From positions 248,001 through 312,000 of the forward strand of contig NZ_CP139558.1 in assembly GCF_034262375.1 (NCBI RefSeq): a stretch of 64,000 nt of DNA, written 5' to 3'. This stretch comes from Mucilaginibacter sabulilitoris. GTDB taxonomy: Bacteria > Bacteroidota > Bacteroidia > Sphingobacteriales > Sphingobacteriaceae. Below are positions 34,547 to 44,396 of the stretch, in pieces. Below the pieces are notes generated by a model. The model was given only the letters and a program-made list of their open reading frames with translations, was not told the origin of the DNA and made no database searches. The position numbers and the translations under genes were made by a program. Each line of letters begins with the position of its first letter. The stretch's first letter is position 1.

Positions 34547-35242
34547 ATGAAAAAAATCTTTACCTTAAGTTTGTTATTACTGAGTATTTGCGCGTTTGCC
34601 GGGCCACCCAAAAACCAGTATGTGCGCATTAAAACCGCTTATGGCAATTGTATTATCCGGCTGTACAATGAAACGCCCCTGCACCGGGACAACTTTATTA
34701 AGCTGGCTAAAAAGGGATTTTACAACGGTACCCTATTCCATAGGGTGATACAAAACTTTATGATACAAGGCGGCGACCCCGATTCAAAAGATCCGGAAAA
34801 AACCAAATTTGGCGCAGAGCTTGGCGATGGCGATGTTGGGTACACCATACCTGCAGAATTTAGGGACAGCATTTTTCATAAACGCGGTGTACTGGCGGCG
34901 GCCCGAGACGATAATCCGAAAAAAGCATCGAGCGGGTGCCAGTTTTATATTGTTGAAGGAAAACGCTTTACCGACGGCAAACTGGACACCTTGGAAACAA
35001 CCCGCTTAAAAGGCCATAAGATACCTGTGTGGCAAAGAGAGTGGTATAAATCGGTAGGCGGCGTGCCGCACCTTGATCAAAATTATACCGTTTATGGCGA
35101 AGTGGTTTCGGGCATTGATATGGTTGACCGTATAGCGGCAGTAAAGAAAGATGAGTGCGACCGGCCACTTGCAGATGTATCCATGACCGTTGAGGTATTG
35201 AGCAAAAAGGAATGCAAACAACTGGATGAAATACTATTTTGA
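34547..35242 (+). CDS. Periplasmic cyclophilin-type peptidyl-prolyl isomerase
   Basis: The 231-residue protein begins with a signal peptide (IFTLSLLLLSICAFAG). The cyclophilin core shows FIKLAKKGFYNGTLFHRVI, FMIQGGDPDS, SSGCQFYIVEGKRF and YTVYGEVVSGIDMVD. It catalyses proline isomerisation in secreted proteins in the periplasm. The insertion around LDTLETTRLKGHKIPVWQRE is typical of Bacteroidota members. It follows the 115-aa gene by 24 bases and precedes exonuclease III by 33. Confidence 0.93.
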   Translation: MKKIFTLSLLLLSICAFAGPPKNQYVRIKTAYGNCIIRLYNETPLHRDNFIKLAKKGFYNGTLFHRVIQNFMIQGGDPDSKDPEKTKFGAELGDGDVGYTIPAEFRDSIFHKRGVLAAARDDNPKKASSGCQFYIVEGKRFTDGKLDTLETTRLKGHKIPVWQREWYKSVGGVPHLDQNYTVYGEVVSGIDMVDRIAAVKKDECDRPLADVSMTVEVLSKKECKQLDEILF

Positions 35243-35275
35243 TTTTGGAATTCGGATGTTCGATATATAAAAAAC

Positions 35276-36043
35276 ATGAAAATTATAACCTATAACGTTA
35301 ATGGAATCCGCTCGGCAATAAACAAAAACTGGCTGGCCTGGCTGCAGGCTACCGATGCCGATGTGGTATGCTTACAGGAAATTAAAGCCACTCCCGATGT
35401 ACTCACCGATCTGGGCTTGGTTGATCAATTGGGTTACCAGCATTACTGGTTCCCGGCTGAGAAAAAGGGTTACAGCGGCACCGCCATTTTCACCAAACAA
35501 CTACCTAAACATATTGAATATGGCTGCGGCATACCTGATTTTGACCGTGAAGGCCGCTGCATTCGTGTTGATTTTGACGAAGTTTCGGTAATGAGCGCAT
35601 ACTTTCCGTCGGGTTCCAGCGGCGATGAGCGCCAGGTATTTAAATATCGCTTTCTGGATGAATTTGGCAAATACCTTACCCTGTTAAAAAGCCAGCTACC
35701 TAAGCTGGTGGTATGCGGCGATTACAATATCTGTCACCGCCCCATTGATATTCACAACCCGAAATCAAATGCCAATTCATCGGGCTTTTTACCCGAAGAA
35801 CGCGAATGGATGGAGAAGTTTATTGAAGGCGGATTTATTGACACCTTTCGCCATTTAAATAAAGAGCCGCATAATTATACCTGGTGGAGTTTCAGGGCCA
35901 ATTCAAGAGCCAAAAACCTGGGCTGGCGTATTGATTATGCTATGGCCAGCACCGAACTGGAAGCCAATATTAAAAGAGCAGCCATACTTCCCGAAGCGCG
36001 GCACTCAGACCATTGCCCGGTATTGCTGGAGCTGGAGTTTTAG
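35276..36043 (+). CDS. xth: Exodeoxyribonuclease III
   Basis: The 255-residue enzyme has the AP-endonuclease family signature set: YNVNGIRSAINK, CLQEIKA (metal-binding Glu), YSGTAIF, CGDYNICH (catalytic Asp and Asn) and RHSDHCPV (catalytic Asp-His). It removes nucleotides 3' to 5' and cuts abasic sites in DNA repair. Length and motif order are normal. It ends before a convergent terminator shared with efp. Confidence 0.95.
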   Translation: MKIITYNVNGIRSAINKNWLAWLQATDADVVCLQEIKATPDVLTDLGLVDQLGYQHYWFPAEKKGYSGTAIFTKQLPKHIEYGCGIPDFDREGRCIRVDFDEVSVMSAYFPSGSSGDERQVFKYRFLDEFGKYLTLLKSQLPKLVVCGDYNICHRPIDIHNPKSNANSSGFLPEEREWMEKFIEGGFIDTFRHLNKEPHNYTWWSFRANSRAKNLGWRIDYAMASTELEANIKRAAILPEARHSDHCPVLLELEF

Positions 36044-36090
36044 CCCCCCGGCCCCCTAAAGGGGGAGTTATGTGCGTGGGATAAAACAAT

Positions 36091-36125
36091 AAAAAAAGAG
36101 GTCCCGTTTGGAATCTCTTTTTTTT
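36091..36125 (+). terminator. Convergent terminator between xth and efp
   Basis: An imperfect AGAGGTCC/GGAATCTCT hairpin is flanked by a run of seven A on the left and eight T on the right, so it can act in both directions. CCCCCTAAAGGGGG-type repeats lie on either side. Confidence 0.7.
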
Positions 36126-36186
36126 ATTGATCTGCAAAGCAGAAACAATGCAATTCAAAAATTCCCCCTTCAGGGGGTTAGGGGGC

Positions 36187-36750
36187 TTAACCCTTTACAC
36201 GCTCTACGTAGGCGCCGGTAGCGGTATCAACCTTTACCTTATCACCAATGTTGATGAACAAGGGTACGCGAATTTCAGCACCTGTTTCTACGGTAGCGTT
36301 TTTAAGGGCACCACTTGAAGTATCACCTTTAACAGCAGGCTCAGTATAAGTAATTTCCAGCTCAGCAGAGCCTGGGATCGAACCCATGATAGGCTCTTCG
36401 CTTTCAAAGGCAACAATTACGTTCATACCTTCTTTCAGGAATTTCACCGCAGGGCCAAATAAAGTTTTGGGTATATTATGCTGGTCATAAGTAGTGTTAT
36501 CCATTACTACCAATGAATCGCCCTCATCATATAAATATTGATAATCGTTAGTTTCAACACGGGCAATATCCACCTCTTCGTCGGTACGGAAACGGTATTC
36601 AACCAATTTTCCTGATTTTACGTTACGCATACGTGCCTGATAAAATGCACGCAAGTTACCTGGTGTACGGTGTAAAAATTCTTCAACCTGCACTAACTCG
36701 CCGTTAAAGCGAAGCACATTTCCATTTTTAACATCTGATGCTTTAGCCAT
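36187..36750 (-). CDS. efp: Elongation factor P
   Basis: The 187-residue protein has the three beta-barrel domains of EF-P (KASDVKNGNVLRFNGELVQV; VMDNTTYDQHNIPKTLFG; TVETGAEIRVPLFINIGDKV). EF-P relieves ribosome stalling at proline runs. The loop that reaches the peptidyl-transferase centre reads TPGNLRAF, with Asn32 where Lys or Arg is modified in E. coli or Pseudomonas. No epmA, epmB or earP gene is in the window. A consensus promoter lies just upstream at 36768-36798. Confidence 0.95.
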   Translation of the reverse strand: MAKASDVKNGNVLRFNGELVQVEEFLHRTPGNLRAFYQARMRNVKSGKLVEYRFRTDEEVDIARVETNDYQYLYDEGDSLVVMDNTTYDQHNIPKTLFGPAVKFLKEGMNVIVAFESEEPIMGSIPGSAELEITYTEPAVKGDTSSGALKNATVETGAEIRVPLFINIGDKVKVDTATGAYVERVKG

Positions 36751-36767
36751 AAAATAATATTGAGGCG

Positions 36768-36798
36768 CAAACTTAGCTACTTATCACCAAAGAAACAA
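36768..36798 (-). promoter_or_regulatory. Promoter of efp (-33 TTG, -7 TAAGTTTG)
   Basis: The minus-strand TAAGTTTG at 36768-36775 and TTG at 36796-36798 are separated by 20 bases, matching the Bacteroidota promoter pattern. The -7 box ends 17 bases before the efp ATG. Confidence 0.6.
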
Positions 36799-36851
36799 GT
36801 AGTTGATTACGTGAGCAGTTGATTAAATGAACCCGTGAATGGTATTGGCGA

Positions 36852-37472
36852 CTAACTCTTATAGTCCGAAATATTTATGTGATTGTTACAAAAAGCATAT
36901 TCATGCTCCTGGTTTGAACACACTATGGTAAGTCGATCATGCGCAAACTGCTCCACAAGGCTCAAATACCAATCCACGCCCTGAGTATCCAGATTTGACG
37001 TGGGTTCATCGAGCATGAGCATAGGGGTATCAGCACAAAAGGCCAGGATGAGCTTAAGCCGCTGTTTCATACCCGACGAAAAATACCTGATCAGCTTATT
37101 TTCACTTTTGGTAAGGTTAAGCAACCGGGTCAGTTCTTTTTTATCAAGACCCGGTTTATATTGTTTAAACCTGAAATGAAAATCAACCATCTCATTCAGC
37201 GTAAACTCTTCTATCAACTCGAGGTAGGGAGCGGCCAGGCTTAAATGAGTAAAAACATCACTTGGTTCTACCGGCTTATCCTGCAATGTATAATTAATAG
37301 TTCCGGCAGATGGCGACATACTTGCATTTAAAACCTGCAACAGGGTAGACTTCCCCGAACCGTTTGGCCCCAGGATAGCATACGTTTCGCCCCGATTAAA
37401 AGTATAATCAATACCCCTGAATATCCAGTCGCGGTTAAATCTACGGCCGATGTTTTGGAGGGTGATGTTCAT
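36852..37472 (-). CDS. ABC transporter ATP-binding protein, orphan
   Basis: The 206-residue ATPase has Walker A GPNGSGKST (residues about 34-42), signature FSSGMKQR (SSGM in place of SGGQ), Walker B LMLDEPTSNLD and a late switch region lacking the usual His (TIVCSNQEHEYAF). Short ATPases of this type serve export or CcmA-like functions. No permease gene is adjacent. It lies about 100 bases downstream of efp's start on the same strand and about 130 after lpxA's end is read upstream, so its partners must be elsewhere. Confidence 0.85.
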   Translation of the reverse strand: MNITLQNIGRRFNRDWIFRGIDYTFNRGETYAILGPNGSGKSTLLQVLNASMSPSAGTINYTLQDKPVEPSDVFTHLSLAAPYLELIEEFTLNEMVDFHFRFKQYKPGLDKKELTRLLNLTKSENKLIRYFSSGMKQRLKLILAFCADTPMLMLDEPTSNLDTQGVDWYLSLVEQFAHDRLTIVCSNQEHEYAFCNNHINISDYKS

Positions 37473-37599
37473 ATTAGCTTGTGGTTCATGTTTCGTGTTG
37501 CCGGGGTTGTGTTTCGTGTTGGTTGTGATAGTGAAGTGTAGCTTTTAACACTCAACAATATTTGGTAACTCGCACCCCGAACCACACAATCCGAACCGA

Positions 37600-38385
37600 T
37601 TAAGTATTCCCGAACCCTTTCATGATACCCCTTTGCGAGTTTTGCAAAAAGTTGATGATCTCATCGCGCTCCACGCTGGGGGTAAATTCGGCCTCAATAA
37701 TATCAAGGGCCTTACTTACATTGTATTTTTTCAGGAACAAAATGCGGTATATCTCCTGTATTTCGGCAATGGTAGCGGCAGAAAACCCCCTGCGGCGTAA
37801 GCCTACCGAATTGATACCTACATAAGATAGAGGCTCGCGACCAGCCTTGGTAAACGGAGGAACATCCTTACGCACCAATGAGCCACCCGATATCATACTA
37901 TGAGCGCCAATTTCAACAAACTGGTGCACGGCAGATGATCCGCCAACAAACGCATAATCATAAATATTGATATGGCCCGCAAGTTGTACCGAGTTGGCAA
38001 TAATTACGTTATCGCCAATAACACAGTCATGCGCTACGTGTACGTAGGCCATCAGCAGGCAATTGCTGCCGATGGTGGTAGTATTTTTATCAAGCGCGGT
38101 GCCGCGGTTAAGGGTTACGCACTCTCTTATGGTCGTATTATCGCCAATGGATACGGTACTTTGTTCGCCCTTATATTTTAAATCCTGTGGCGGAGCGGAT
38201 ACTACTGCACCAGGGAATATGCGGCAGTTTTTACCGATACGGGCACCATCCATAATAACAGAGTTGGAGCCAATCCAGGTGCCTTCACCAATCTCCACAT
38301 CCTTGTGTATAGTTACAAAAGGCTCAATCACCACGTTATCGGCTATTTTGGCCTGCGGGTGTATATATGCTAATGGCTGGATCAT
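37600..38385 (-). CDS. lpxA: UDP-N-acetylglucosamine O-acyltransferase
   Basis: The 261-residue protein is a left-handed beta-helix with hexapeptide repeats (VVIEPFVTIHKDVEIGEG, IGSNSVIMDGARIGKN) and the catalytic His region YVHVAHDCVIGDN, then the helical C-terminus found in LpxA (AATIAEIQEIYRILF). It performs the first lipid A step, acylating UDP-GlcNAc from acyl-ACP. Its ATG overlaps the TGA of lpxC/fabZ, showing translational coupling. Confidence 0.96.
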   Translation of the reverse strand: MIQPLAYIHPQAKIADNVVIEPFVTIHKDVEIGEGTWIGSNSVIMDGARIGKNCRIFPGAVVSAPPQDLKYKGEQSTVSIGDNTTIRECVTLNRGTALDKNTTTIGSNCLLMAYVHVAHDCVIGDNVIIANSVQLAGHINIYDYAFVGGSSAVHQFVEIGAHSMISGGSLVRKDVPPFTKAGREPLSYVGINSVGLRRRGFSAATIAEIQEIYRILFLKKYNVSKALDIIEAEFTPSVERDEIINFLQNSQRGIMKGFGNT

Positions 38386-39791
38386 GCTTCTGCGGTTTTA
38401 TTTACTTTTACTATTTGTGCCATTAATTCGGCCTCAACAACTATACGAGATCCTACCATACCGATGCCCTTCATCTGTGCAATGCCGCGCCTGATAGGAG
38501 CAAGCAGGTTACAATGAAATATGATGGTATCGCCGGGTACTACTTTGTCTTTGAACCTTGCGTTTTCTATTTTCAGGAAAAGCGTAATATAGTTTTCCGG
38601 ATCGGGCACGGTGTTCAATACCAGGATACCGCCTGTTTGCGCCATGGCCTCAATTTGTAAAACGCCCGGAAAAAGCGGCGAACCGGGGAAGTGCCCCATA
38701 AACAAATCCTCATTCATGGTTACATTTTTTAGCCCTACCACATGGCTTTTTGACAGCTCCAGAATTTTATCAATCATGAGCATAGGCTGCCTGTGCGGCA
38801 ATATCTTCATGATTTGCACGGTATCATAAACCGGGGTCATGTTGGGATCGTATACCTTAACATGCTTACGGCTTTTTTCTTTTTTAATAAGTGCCTTTAT
38901 CTTTTTGGCAAAAGCAACATTAGCCGCGTGACCAGGTCGTGCAGCCATGATATGCCCCTTAAGCGGAACACCAACCAACGCCAGATCGCCAATCATATCA
39001 AGCAGTTTGTGCCTTGCAGGCTCATTCTGGTGGCGCAGTTCAATATTATTTAAAATACCCTGCGGAGCAACTTTAATATCCTTACGGTTAAATAGTTTGG
39101 CCAGGTGTAAAAGCTCGTCTTCGTCAACATCCTTATCAACTACCACAATGGCATTGTTCAGGTCGCCACCTTTAATCAGATCGTGCTTTACCAGCATCTC
39201 CAGCTCGTGCAAAAAGCAAAAGGTACGGCAAGAGGCAATTTCTTTTTTAAACTCACCAATGGTTGATATACTGGCATGCTGGCTACCCAATACCTGTGAA
39301 TTATAGTCAACCATGCAGGTAAAGCGGTAATCGTCAAGTGGCATGGCTACCATCTCCACCTTACGGTCGGGTTCAGAGTAATGTATATTATAAGGGATGT
39401 GGTAATATTCCCTGTCGGCATCCTGTTCAACAAGACCGGTTTCATTAATTACGTCAACAAACTGTATCGAACTGCCATCCATAATAGGGGTTTCGGGGCC
39501 GTCCATATCTATCAAAACGTTATCTATCTCCAAACCAACCAAAGCAGCCAGCACATGCTCAACCGTATTCACGGTTGCGCCGTTTTGCGAAATAGTAGTA
39601 CCACGCGAAGTATCGGTAACATTATCAACATCGGCATCAATAATAGGCGATCCGGGTATATCGATACGCCTGAATTTATAGCCGTGGTTTTCTGCAGCCG
39701 GGTTAAACGTCATGGTTACACGCTGACCAGTGTGTAAGCCTGTACCAGAAACTGATACGGGCGCTTTGATAGTTCTTTGTTTTACGTTCAT
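38382..39791 (-). CDS. lpxC/fabZ: Bifunctional LpxC deacetylase / FabZ dehydratase
   Basis: The 469-residue fusion has an N-terminal LpxC domain (VSGTGLHTGQRVTM, NTVEHVLAALVGLEIDN with a zinc His, HKLLDMIGDLALVG, GHIMAARPGHAANVAF) and a C-terminal FabZ domain from about residue 325 (LPHRQPMLMIDKIL, MGHFPGSPLFPGVLQIEAMAQ). LpxC commits UDP-GlcNAc to lipid A; FabZ dehydrates 3-hydroxyacyl-ACP, linking fatty acid and lipid A supply. This fusion is standard in Bacteroidota. It lies between lpxD upstream and lpxA downstream. Confidence 0.97.
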   Translation of the reverse strand: MNVKQRTIKAPVSVSGTGLHTGQRVTMTFNPAAENHGYKFRRIDIPGSPIIDADVDNVTDTSRGTTISQNGATVNTVEHVLAALVGLEIDNVLIDMDGPETPIMDGSSIQFVDVINETGLVEQDADREYYHIPYNIHYSEPDRKVEMVAMPLDDYRFTCMVDYNSQVLGSQHASISTIGEFKKEIASCRTFCFLHELEMLVKHDLIKGGDLNNAIVVVDKDVDEDELLHLAKLFNRKDIKVAPQGILNNIELRHQNEPARHKLLDMIGDLALVGVPLKGHIMAARPGHAANVAFAKKIKALIKKEKSRKHVKVYDPNMTPVYDTVQIMKILPHRQPMLMIDKILELSKSHVVGLKNVTMNEDLFMGHFPGSPLFPGVLQIEAMAQTGGILVLNTVPDPENYITLFLKIENARFKDKVVPGDTIIFHCNLLAPIRRGIAQMKGIGMVGSRIVVEAELMAQIVKVNKTAEA

Positions 39792-39867
39792 TTTATAATG
39801 TTCATTGGTTCATTAGTTCATTTGTTATTGGTGAATAGTTCATCGGAAAGCCCAACGAACCAGTGAA

Positions 39868-40911
39868 CTAATGATCACCCTTTCTGAGTTCTTCTATTAA
39901 TTTTTCGAGCTCGTACACCTTTCGGTCCAACTCAGGTAATTTCCGGAGTTTGGCATGCGCCCGAAGATAATCTTTAAACGGCATATATGGTGTACCTCCC
40001 CAGGCTTTGCCCTCCTCTGTAATAGAGCTATTAATACCCGTTTGTGCCGATAGCTGTGTGCCATTGGCTATATCCAAATGTCCTGATATACCTACCTGGC
40101 CACCTATAACGGCATTTTTTCCTATTTTGGTACTGCCGGATATTCCCGCCTGCCCTGCAATAACGGTATGGGAACCCACCTCTGCATTGTGCGCAATCTG
40201 TACCAGGTTATCAATTTTTACACCTTTGTGTATAATTGTTGAGCCCATAGTAGCGCGATCAATAGTGGTATTAGCACCTATTTCTACATCATCTTCAATA
40301 ATCACATTCCCTATCTGGCTTATTTTGTTGTAGGTACCATCGGGGTTGGGGGCAAAACCAAAGCCATCGCTGCCAATAACCGCCCCTGCATGTATAATTA
40401 CATTATCGCCCAAAACACAATCAAAATAAATTTTTACGCCGGCAAATAAGGTAGCGTTTTTGCCTATAGTAACATTATCTGCAACATAGGTATTGGGATA
40501 TATTTTGCTGTTATCGCCAACTTTTGCGCCGGGGCCAATGTAAGCAAAAGCACCTATATATACATCATTGCCTACCTGGGCAGATGGGTGAATAAAACAA
40601 GGCTGTTCAATACCTTTTTTATTAAGCTTAATGGTGTTGTATCTTTCAAGCAGAATAGAGAAAGCACTATAGGCATTCGCCACGCGTATCAGCGTAGCCT
40701 TAACCGGCGCGGTAAGCTGCTGGTCGTTATTTATAATAACCACCGATGCATCGGTGGTATATAAAAACTGCTCGTATTTGGGGTTGGCCAGAAACGAGAG
40801 GCTGCCAGTAGTCCCGTCTTCTATCTTGGCCAGCTTATCAACCGTTACAGCGTCATCTCCCTCAACAGTTCCGTTGAGCAATAAACTTATTTCCTGGGCA
40901 GTAAATTGCAT
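39868..40911 (-). CDS. lpxD: UDP-3-O-(3-hydroxyacyl)glucosamine N-acyltransferase
   Basis: I use the ATG at 40911 ([14 protein letters not shown]). The 347-residue protein has the N-terminal LpxD domain ([14 protein letters not shown]), about ten hexapeptide coils, and the catalytic His region [14 protein letters not shown] with [10 protein letters not shown] following, then a helical tail ([21 protein letters not shown]). It performs the third lipid A step. A near-perfect promoter whose -7 box ends 3 bases before the ATG lies at 40915-40945. Confidence 0.96.
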   Translation of the reverse strand: MQFTAQEISLLLNGTVEGDDAVTVDKLAKIEDGTTGSLSFLANPKYEQFLYTTDASVVIINNDQQLTAPVKATLIRVANAYSAFSILLERYNTIKLNKKGIEQPCFIHPSAQVGNDVYIGAFAYIGPGAKVGDNSKIYPNTYVADNVTIGKNATLFAGVKIYFDCVLGDNVIIHAGAVIGSDGFGFAPNPDGTYNKISQIGNVIIEDDVEIGANTTIDRATMGSTIIHKGVKIDNLVQIAHNAEVGSHTVIAGQAGISGSTKIGKNAVIGGQVGISGHLDIANGTQLSAQTGINSSITEEGKAWGGTPYMPFKDYLRAHAKLRKLPELDRKVYELEKLIEELRKGDH

Positions 40912-40914
40912 CGA

Positions 40915-40945
40915 CAAATTTAAATGTTAAAATTAAAGCAACAAA
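40915..40945 (-). promoter_or_regulatory. Promoter of lpxD (TTTG-N19-TAAATTTG)
   Basis: On the minus strand TTTG (40942-40945) and TAAATTTG (40915-40922) are 19 bases apart, matching the Bacteroidota consensus. The box ends 3 bases before the ATG, so the lpxD message should have almost no leader. Confidence 0.7.
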
Positions 40946-41072
40946 TTATTAATTGGTTGTGCGTATTGAGTTACCAGTTTTGAGTGAACAATTAATAATA
41001 TCTTCATTTTCAGGCAAAATATCTCATAAACCCACTATTCAAAACTCATGACACTCAACAACCCATTTACCC

Positions 41073-42299
41073 CTACAACAAATCCTTACTATAACAAAGT
41101 ATATGTTTTTTTACGGTTTTAGCCAGTGCCTCCAAATTGGAGTTATCGCTGGCTGTGGTAATATCACACACGCGTCCGCTTTTCAATAATATACCAATGT
41201 TACCATCGCCTGCCGTATAGGCATTGTTGCGTATGGATGTTGTAAAAACAAAGTAAGAGGCATCATGTTCGCTCAAACCATATTTTTTCATTGCTTGCTG
41301 TACCAGTTTATCAACAAATGCCTCATCGGGCCGCTCGTTGGTTATATCTACATGGTAAAGCTTACGCTGAACCAGGTTACGTGCCAATGTCGACAACACA
41401 AAATCATCATGATCGGCCCAAACCTTTACCGCCGACATGATATCGGCATCGTCTAAACTTGCGAATATATCCAGGTGATGATCTTCATTCATAAAGGCTT
41501 CCCGGCTGATGTTGTTTTTTATAAAATGCTTCAGCGCCGGGGTGGCAAACAGGTCTGCGCCCCTGAGGGTAAGCTCGCGGCAGCGCTTAAACACCCTTAC
41601 CAGCAATTCTTCGCCGGCTATTACCGTTTTATGCAGATAAACCTGCCAGTACATCAACCTGCGGGCTATCAAAAACTTCTCTATCGAGTAAATGCCTTTT
41701 TCTTCTACCACAACATGATCGTCTTTCACGTTCAGCATTTTGATAATGCGGTCAGAGCTGATCACCCCTTCAGATACGCCCGTAAAAAAGCTGTCGCGGT
41801 TAAGGTAATCCAGCCTGTCCATATCCAGCTGACTTGACACCAGCTGGTGCAAAAACCTACGCGGATACGTATCATTAAAAATATTAATGGCCATAGTTAA
41901 TCGCCCCTCAAACTGCTCGTTGAGCTTGCTCATGAGCATGGCCGATATATCCTCATGTGCGATACCTTCAATAATACTGTGCTCCAGCGCGTGCGAAAAT
42001 GGACCATGACCAATATCATGTAGCAATATGGCAATGGTAAGGGCCTCCTCTTCGTCGATGCTTATCTGGTGCCCTTTATTGCGCAAGGTTTCAATGGCCA
42101 TATCCATCAGGTGCATGGCGCCCAGCGCGTGGTGAAAACGGGTATGCAGAGCCCCCGGATATACCAGGTGGGTCATGCCCAGTTGCTTAATGTATCTTAA
42201 CCGCTGAAAATACGGATGTTCAATCAGGTCAAATACCAGCTCGGTAGGGATGCTGATAAAGCCATAAACAGGGTCGTTTATAATCTTCTTTTTATTCAA
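41073..42299 (-). CDS. HD domain phosphohydrolase
   Basis: The 408-residue protein has the dGTPase-like HD pattern: RFHHALGAMHLMDMA, ILLHDIGHGPFSHALEHS and the later Asp in SQLDMDRLDYLNRDSFFTG. Such enzymes hydrolyse nucleotides, often dNTPs, in the cytosol; the exact substrate is unknown. The apparent start is TTG at 42299, since MNKKKIINDPVYGF matches the family N-terminus and no ATG is near. A TACCTTTG box lies at 42330-42337. It is followed by lpxD on the same strand. Confidence 0.92.
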   Translation of the reverse strand: MNKKKIINDPVYGFISIPTELVFDLIEHPYFQRLRYIKQLGMTHLVYPGALHTRFHHALGAMHLMDMAIETLRNKGHQISIDEEEALTIAILLHDIGHGPFSHALEHSIIEGIAHEDISAMLMSKLNEQFEGRLTMAINIFNDTYPRRFLHQLVSSQLDMDRLDYLNRDSFFTGVSEGVISSDRIIKMLNVKDDHVVVEEKGIYSIEKFLIARRLMYWQVYLHKTVIAGEELLVRVFKRCRELTLRGADLFATPALKHFIKNNISREAFMNEDHHLDIFASLDDADIMSAVKVWADHDDFVLSTLARNLVQRKLYHVDITNERPDEAFVDKLVQQAMKKYGLSEHDASYFVFTTSIRNNAYTAGDGNIGILLKSGRVCDITTASDNSNLEALAKTVKKHILCYSKDLL

Positions 42300-42565
42300 T
42301 GTGGATGTTTACGATGCAAAAATGTAAAACAAAGGTAAAATAAGCGCATCATGTTTGTTAATTTTTGTTAATACCTTTACTTATCAACAACAAAAGCATT
42401 GCTTTGGGGTTTAATGGATGGTATCAGAATTTACTGATTTTTAAAATTAGTAAGATATTACCCGGATAAAAAGAGATATTTGAATCAGCGTTACCTTATC
42501 CATTAATTCTCAAAAATCTGCTAATCTGAAATTCTGATTCCTGCAATTTTTAATACAATACTACT

Positions 42566-44119
42566 ATGCAAGACACCACCATATTATGGGCCGATGACGA
42601 AATTGACCTTTTAAAGCCGCATATACTTTTCCTGAACGAAAAAGGATACAAGGTTACTACAGTAACCAACGGCAATGATGCCGTTGACGCTTTTAAGCAA
42701 CATTATTTTGACCTGGTTTTCCTGGACGAGAACATGCCCGGCTTAACCGGACTGGAAACCCTACAGCAGATTAAAAACATCAATATTGATGTTCCAATTG
42801 TGCTGATCACCAAAAACGAGGAAGAGTACCTGATGGAAGATGCCATAGGATCTAAAATTGATGATTACCTGATTAAGCCGGTACACCCAAAACAGATATT
42901 GCTTACTATAAAAAAGCTTACGGAAAATAAACGCCTGGTTACCGAAAAAACTACCATGGCCTACCAGATGGACTTCCGTACGCTGGGCATGACCCTTAAT
43001 GACAACCTGAGCCACCAGGAATGGGTTGATGTATATAAAAAGCTGATATACTGGGAACTGGAACTTGAAAAACTGGAAGATGCCGGTATGCACGAGATAC
43101 TTACCCTGCAAAAAGCCGAAGCCAACGTACAGTTTTGTAAGTTTATTGAGCGCAACTATTTAAACTGGATCAAGAACCCGGAATTTGCTCCTACCAGTTC
43201 GCCGCAGCTGTTTAAAAAGAAGGTGTTCCCGAAACTTGATGGTAACGGACCCTTGTTTTTTATATTGATTGACAACCTGCGGTACGACCAATTTAAGGTG
43301 ATAAACCCTATTATATCCGAGTATTTCAGGCTGGAAGAGGAGGATACTTACTACAGTATTTTACCAACCGCAACTCAATATGCCCGTAACTCCATTTTCT
43401 CGGGCCTGATGCCACTGGATATGGAGAAACGCTATCCAACCATGTGGCAAAATGACGAAGACGAAGGCGGCAAGAACCTGTATGAGTCTGAATTTATTGC
43501 CGACCATTTAAAACGCGTATTGCGCAAGGAATGTAAATACTCGTACCATAAAATTTTGAATATTGACGAAGGCAGGGCGCTTAACGAGTCGGTAAATAAC
43601 CTGATGACCAACGAGCTGAACGTGGTTGTTTACAACTTTGTGGATATGCTTTCGCACGCTCGCACTGATATGCAGATGATCCGTGAGCTGGCCAGCGACG
43701 ATGCTGCTTACCGTTCCTTAACGCTATCGTGGTTTGAGCACTCACCATTGTTTGACCTCCTTAAATATTTAGCGCAAAAACAGGTGAGGGTAGTTATTAC
43801 AACCGACCACGGTACCATCCGCGTAAAAAACCCAAGCAAAATTGTAGGCGACCGCAACACCAATACCAACCTGCGCTATAAACAAGGCAAAAACTTAAAT
43901 TATAACGCCAAAGAGGTATTCCACATCCGCAATCCACACGATGCCATGCTGCCTAAGCTGCACCTGAGCTCAAGCTTCGTGTTTGCCAAGGAAGACAGCT
44001 ATTTTGTGTACCCCAACAATTACAACCACTTTGTTAATTTTTATAACGAAACCTTCCAGCACGGCGGCATATCGTTAGAGGAAATGATTATCCCGATAGT
44101 CACCTACGGGCCTAAATAA
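42566..44119 (+). CDS. porX: PorX-type response regulator with PglZ phosphatase domain
   Basis: The 517-residue protein has an N-terminal receiver domain with Asp10/Asp11 and phospho-acceptor Asp54 (LVFLDENMPGLTG), a linker, and a C-terminal PglZ/alkaline-phosphatase domain (FILIDNLRYDQFKV, TQYARNSIFSGLMP, ITTDHGTIRVKNP). This is the PorX architecture, which with PorY and SigP regulates the type IX secretion system in Bacteroidota. No CheY-type DNA-binding domain is present. It is a single gene with a strong terminator. Other T9SS genes are not in the window. Confidence 0.93.
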   Translation: MQDTTILWADDEIDLLKPHILFLNEKGYKVTTVTNGNDAVDAFKQHYFDLVFLDENMPGLTGLETLQQIKNINIDVPIVLITKNEEEYLMEDAIGSKIDDYLIKPVHPKQILLTIKKLTENKRLVTEKTTMAYQMDFRTLGMTLNDNLSHQEWVDVYKKLIYWELELEKLEDAGMHEILTLQKAEANVQFCKFIERNYLNWIKNPEFAPTSSPQLFKKKVFPKLDGNGPLFFILIDNLRYDQFKVINPIISEYFRLEEEDTYYSILPTATQYARNSIFSGLMPLDMEKRYPTMWQNDEDEGGKNLYESEFIADHLKRVLRKECKYSYHKILNIDEGRALNESVNNLMTNELNVVVYNFVDMLSHARTDMQMIRELASDDAAYRSLTLSWFEHSPLFDLLKYLAQKQVRVVITTDHGTIRVKNPSKIVGDRNTNTNLRYKQGKNLNYNAKEVFHIRNPHDAMLPKLHLSSSFVFAKEDSYFVYPNNYNHFVNFYNETFQHGGISLEEMIIPIVTYGPK

Positions 44120-44151
44120 AGCTACAGCCCCCTAAAGAGGGAGTTATAAAT

Positions 44152-44190
44152 AAGAAAGGCCATTACTTTTAAAAGTGATGGCCTTTCTTT
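44152..44190 (+). terminator. Terminator of porX
   Basis: Sixteen-base arms AAAGGCCATTACTTTT and AAAAGTGATGGCCTTT, with one G-T pair, are followed by CTTTTAT. A-rich sequence on the left could allow action from the other side. Confidence 0.9.
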
Positions 44191-44396
44191 TATCTGCATC
44201 GCGTTGTCATCCTGAGAAATGAAGGGCCTATGCGCAAACTATGTAAATTTTAGAATAGCTACTTCACTGCGTTCAGCATGACAAGTTTATTTTAGGGCGG
44301 AAAAATAGTAAACTTTGCATATCTCCGAATAGACTCACCCCGGCATCGCTTCGCTTGCCGACCCTCCTTCACCTGCGGTGGAAAGAGGGTAAAGAA

